Source of the DNA: Chaetorhynchus papuensis
Lineage: Eukaryota > Chordata > Aves > Passeriformes > Rhipiduridae
DNA length: 64,000 nucleotides
Reading direction: 5' to 3'
Assembly (NCBI GenBank): GCA_013396525.1
Contig: VWYX01000354.1
Span: forward strand, 636,961 to 700,960
This document shows positions 59,901 to 64,000 of this stretch, one piece after another. A program made the translations under genes and the position numbers. Positions within the stretch are counted from its first letter, which is position 1. Each line of letters starts with the position of its first letter. The notes below the pieces were generated by a model that did not search any database, had not been told where the DNA came from, and was given only the letters and a program-made list of their open reading frames with translations.

Positions 59901-62900
59901 GGTCTACAAACAGTTAACTGAAATTTATCTTAGCAGTATCCAATATATCCCTTTCTGCATGTGATGGAGAGAAATGCAGCTGAAGTTGAGATGAGTATCC
60001 CCACTTCAAGGTGGAAGGGGGATCAGCTGGTGGGTTATGAGGAGGCTGTACAGAGGCCAAGAAGCAGAAATCCATTTGATACTTCCAGATGAAAAATGAT
60101 CAAAGACTTCAGGTGGAATTGCAACAAAGATGTGAAAGTGGACCTTTGAGCTTGGCATCTGCTGCTAAGGACCAGTTTGCTGAGATTAGTAGGGTAGGTC
60201 AAGTAAAATGTGTCTGCTTGTTCTCAACAGGGCTAATGGGAGGTCTTTTATGGATGTTTCAGCACACCTTTTTTCAAACCTGTCTGAAATACGCAGCCAC
60301 ACGTTTAGAGTATACTATAAATAAGATCTGTAGGCTCTCATAGTGAATAAAAGAGTGTATGCTGTTTTGATGACAGGGTTAAAAAGCACTGGTATTCTAC
60401 TATAAGCAGATGAACTAAAATGATAGGAAAATGCTGTGGTGAGAAATAAACAAACTGAAAATGGATTGTAATGCTGTCTTGCAGCTACCATGCTCTGTGC
60501 TTCGCTAAGAGAATAAAGCTAAGAAAAACACAGATTGAGATTGATTTACATAAACTGTGTGGCTCAGACACAAGTTTTATTCTTGTTCTGAAAAACTTTC
60601 CATGGGTTTAACCACAATAGTTTTGCAAGGGATAGGGATATATCTTTGAATGTCAAGCAAGTTGAAAGGCTGGTATGCCTGAAAGACTGTCTGCTCTTTC
60701 AAATTATAAAGGTTAGTCTAATAGAATATGTTATTCCTGGGACTGTTCGTGTCTAAGCAGTTGTCTTAGACCTTCATGATTGCTGTGGTTTTTCTGGTTA
60801 ATGATGTGAGGGCAAAAGTGGCGATTTGAACCTTTCACCAGCAAAGCCGGTTTTGACTCCTGCCTGAGATGAAAATAGTAAGGGTTGTAGCAAATAAAGA
60901 GCTCATCTAGCTGAGCATACTAGATGTCATATTGTTTGGGGTAAGATGATCTGCTCTGTGTGTGCAGAATGCTGGGGGTGCAGATCATAGGACTGCCTGG
61001 TTGCATGGAGACCAAATAACCTGAGCTCTTTCAGATTTGTGAGTACAGCACAAGAGGTGTGCTTTCTGAAGAGGCAGCATGAATTCAGGAGAAGTGAGGT
61101 TATGCGTCTAAGACATTTATGAAAAGACACTCTGAAGTTTATTCTTGGCAAAGTTTGTTCTGCTTTGGTATTAATATCTGGTTTTGCTCTTTTTTTTTTT
61201 GTGGTGTAATTATTCAGGGGTATTGCCTGACAGATGGTTCTATCTTAAATTTGTATCAGAATGATGTTATTTGCTTGACAGTTATTGTTCTCTTAGGAAC
61301 GTGGGACAGGAAAGGACCTGCCTATTCATCAAGTTTATTTTCATGCTCTTGTAGGCTTTATGTCATACAGACATAGACATATGGAGCACTGACTTCAAAG
61401 CAGCTGAGCCTTTTCCCCTCACTATTTTAATTAGAAGCCTCTTCCAGTGCTAAATTCCTCAACATGATGAAGCTGCTTACAGTGTTGAACCTAAATTTAT
61501 TCATCATCAGTTGGTAACAATCTTGTGCCAAGATTGTCCTTTTATTTTAAATAAATTTTTCTTACTGTTTTATAATTATTTCAGTGTGTTTATACACAGC
61601 CCTTGCTTTTCTGCTCAGCTTTATTTTTGTTAGGCTAAGGCCAAGTCCCTGCAGCTTCCCTCAGTTCTGTTGAAAGAGCAAAAGGAAGGAATGGGTAGTT
61701 GGAGACTTTTCAGCTTTCACGTAGCAGGTTTTTCCAGTTCCCTGAGAAGGGTGTGTCTTATTCTTTGTACTATTGCTGATAAAAGAAGTGAATAGTAGCT
61801 TCCTTGTTATTGCAGTGCACCAACAGAAACATAGAAAATTTTGTATTTTAAACTCTCTGAAAATTGTCTTCAATTAGTAAGATTGTTCAAACAGTAGACT
61901 CATGGTGTATCCTGTGATTTAGGAATGCAGGCAGTCCTATGAAAGTGGTGTTGAAAGACGGGCAGGTGTTTGATTGCTTCAAGTGCATGAGTTCCATTTT
62001 ATGTTTTTTGTGTTTTTCCTTAGGCTGTTAAATATTCAGATCAGTATTCTGTGGCTGATCTGTGCACAGACAAATTCTTTGTGCATTTTTAATGACTTAC
62101 TGCTAAAATATGTGATCAAAGATAAATCAGACCTGTTACAAAGGAATCAAAAACTGGAATTATGTTTAAATATTTTTCTGACTAATATTTATTGACACTT
62201 GCGTCTTGTAAGGCTCTTAGTAAATCACTGTGCTCTTCAGATATTTATGTTCGAACTATATTAATGGAAGACGTAAAAGGCAGATGCATTTTTCCAAATT
62301 TAGCTACAAAATTTTAAGAAAAAATAATTTTGAAAAGCCTCAGTAGGAAGGCCTGACCTACTTTCTTCCCATTTAAAATCCTAAAGGCTGTTGTGTTGGA
62401 AAAAATAAAGCAAATACTGTTTAAACTGCAGTGGAAGGTTTTATGTCCCAGGTTTAACAAAGAATGTAAGCCTTGTGGTGTTCAACACCACGGCTCATCA
62501 TGATCAGCCTCCTGGCTAAGAAAGCATGGAGGCAACTGTCTAAGGACCATATGATGATGAGATTCTGATTTCCTGATTAGAATTTGGAATCTGTAATGTG
62601 GAGCACTGGTACAGTGAAGCTGGTTGGTAGAAAACCAGGGTATACCTTGGACATTCGTATGACCCTTCTATTTGTCAGAAAATAAATCCCATACCCCTTT
62701 CTGCAGTTTTCTCTTAGGAAGATGCTTTTGGTACCTATCTTATATGTAGTAGGCTGGCAGTTAATTAGCTGACGAGTCCAAGAAGTAGGAGGCCTTGTTC
62801 CTAGGTCTGTCTCAGCCTGAGGGATTTCAAGCCGAGTGGCGTAAGCCAGTGGTTTGTGCGTAGGGAAGGTATCTGACCACCAGACTGCAGATTCAGACTT

Positions 62901-62948
62901 CTTGCCCACTGTCTTGAATCCATCCATGTGCATTTCTGACTGCGTTCT

Positions 62949-63075
62949 AGAATCACCGAATTGTTAAGGTCAGAAAAGACTTCTGTGATCATTGAGTCCA
63001 ACCATTAACCCAGCACCACAAAACAGTGTCCTCAAGTGCCATGTTCAGCTTCCTCAGGGAGGATATGGCAATCCT
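62949..63075 (-). mobile_element. CR1 LINE 3' remnant
   Basis: TAGAATCACCGAATTGTTAA, GTCAGAAAAGACTTCTGTGA and GAGTCCAACCATTAACCCAG are a reverse-complement CR1 3' end. The right border, near CAGGGAGGATATGG, is approximate. Confidence 0.87.
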
Positions 63076-64000
63076 GTGCGAAGTATCCTGCAGGCTGATG
63101 TGCCGGGTATTCTCTTGAAACTTGGATTCAATTCTTTCTTTTCCAGGAAAGCAAATTCTGCTACTGCGGAGCAGGAGAATCAACATCTAAACAATCTGGC
63201 TTTATTCCGATTTAATATTCTTAGCAATTGTTTGAGTACTGTTTCCTACTTAATGTTTGACCAAAAAATTTTTTTAACAACTTGAGATATCGTGATAAGG
63301 AAATGGAATAGTAATGGCTGTCATTGATCATATCCCTTCTGGGCATGAAATTTGAGTTTTTCAATTCAGGGCTTCATTTTTTTTAAAGCCTTTGTATGTA
63401 TCTTTTTTTTCAAAGACAGACATTATGATTTTGAATCCTAATACAGGAAAGCAAATGGGAATTTGTAGCTGTTATGGTTTAAAATAAATGGAAGATATTT
63501 TCTGTATTTGCAGGCTATACTGGAAAATCCAAGTGTGAATTTACTTGCAAAGTTAAATAATTTCTTTTCTGTTTCTAAGCGGTGACATAACATTTCTGCA
63601 AAAGAATTCCTACTCTATTCAATTAAAGAAGGCAAGATTACAGTGAACGGGAGACCTTAGAAGGGGGAAACCTAGCTGGGAAACTTACTGTTAAACTTCA
63701 AAATAATTCAGAAATTTTTCTTTGCATTTTTCTATGTTGTTTTGGTTCCCTGTGTGATAACCCTCAAAAGTTAGGCTTCTGTGTGGGAGAAGTTGTAATA
63801 GAATGAAATTTAGTCAATTTTGGCTGTTAAGGAGTTGCTTCACTTGAAAGTGAAAAAAAGAATGGGAAGAATTTTCCTCAATGAAAAAAATTAAAATAAT
63901 CATGCTAACTGTTGCTTTTTAGATCCAACCTGCTAAATCTTCTGTGTTTCTCAGTGTGAGACAATGGTTGCCTTCATGCATGAGTGACTTCTCTAAAAAT

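Larger units (their letters stand above)
52967..64000 (+). other. MPP7: Probable MPP7 intron, no coding exon seen
   Basis: AT-rich DNA to the end of the window. I looked for the first MPP7 coding exon (protein beginning MPALSTGSGSD) and found nothing like it, so translation would start beyond 64000. Open frames at 54771-55070 and 55110-55445 (plus strand) and elsewhere have no recognised product. Confidence 0.4.

Overview
The window is vertebrate nuclear DNA, most likely avian. CR1 LINEs are the only interspersed repeats I can recognise, and they are sparse. Two end in the 8-bp ATTCTRTG-type repeat typical of bird CR1. Promoters are very GC-rich CpG islands set in AT-rich intergenic DNA. The gene order fits the WAC-MPP7 interval (human 10p12.1). 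No prokaryotic or viral system is visible.

Left end (1-5800): the 5' part of WAC lies on the minus strand. Three coding exons can be read exactly: 4710-4750 with the initiator, 4551-4587, and 2980-3175. They join in frame to encode the WAC N-terminus; the gene continues off the left edge. Its promoter is a CpG island (about 4240-5790) holding a 132-base assembly gap and a 52-bp tandem repeat.

5880-7110: a 5'-truncated CR1 fragment, then an intact single-exon ORF of 114 codons for an SSNA1/NA14-like coiled-coil protein. It has an AATAAA signal, a short A tail and a diverged candidate target-site duplication, so it looks like an intact retrogene. It sits about 1 kb downstream of the WAC CpG island on the opposite strand, preceded by a good 3' splice site. 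It could therefore be driven as a spliced transcript by the divergent side of the WAC promoter.

7110-48000: about 41 kb of AT-rich intergenic DNA with no gene I can support. It holds a (TGGA)n microsatellite, two (AT)n tracts, A-rich tracts, a short CR1 remnant, one degraded CR1 of about 2.1 kb (roughly 41990-44092), small tandem duplications and two CTCF-like motifs.

Right end (48000-64000): a second CpG island (about 48005-48790) with two CCAAT boxes and a plus-strand splice donor, followed at 52890-52966 by a well-formed 77-bp exon. By position and orientation these are most likely the 5' untranslated exons of MPP7, arranged head-to-head with WAC. No MPP7 coding exon is visible. The rest would be MPP7 intron with three small CR1 remnants.
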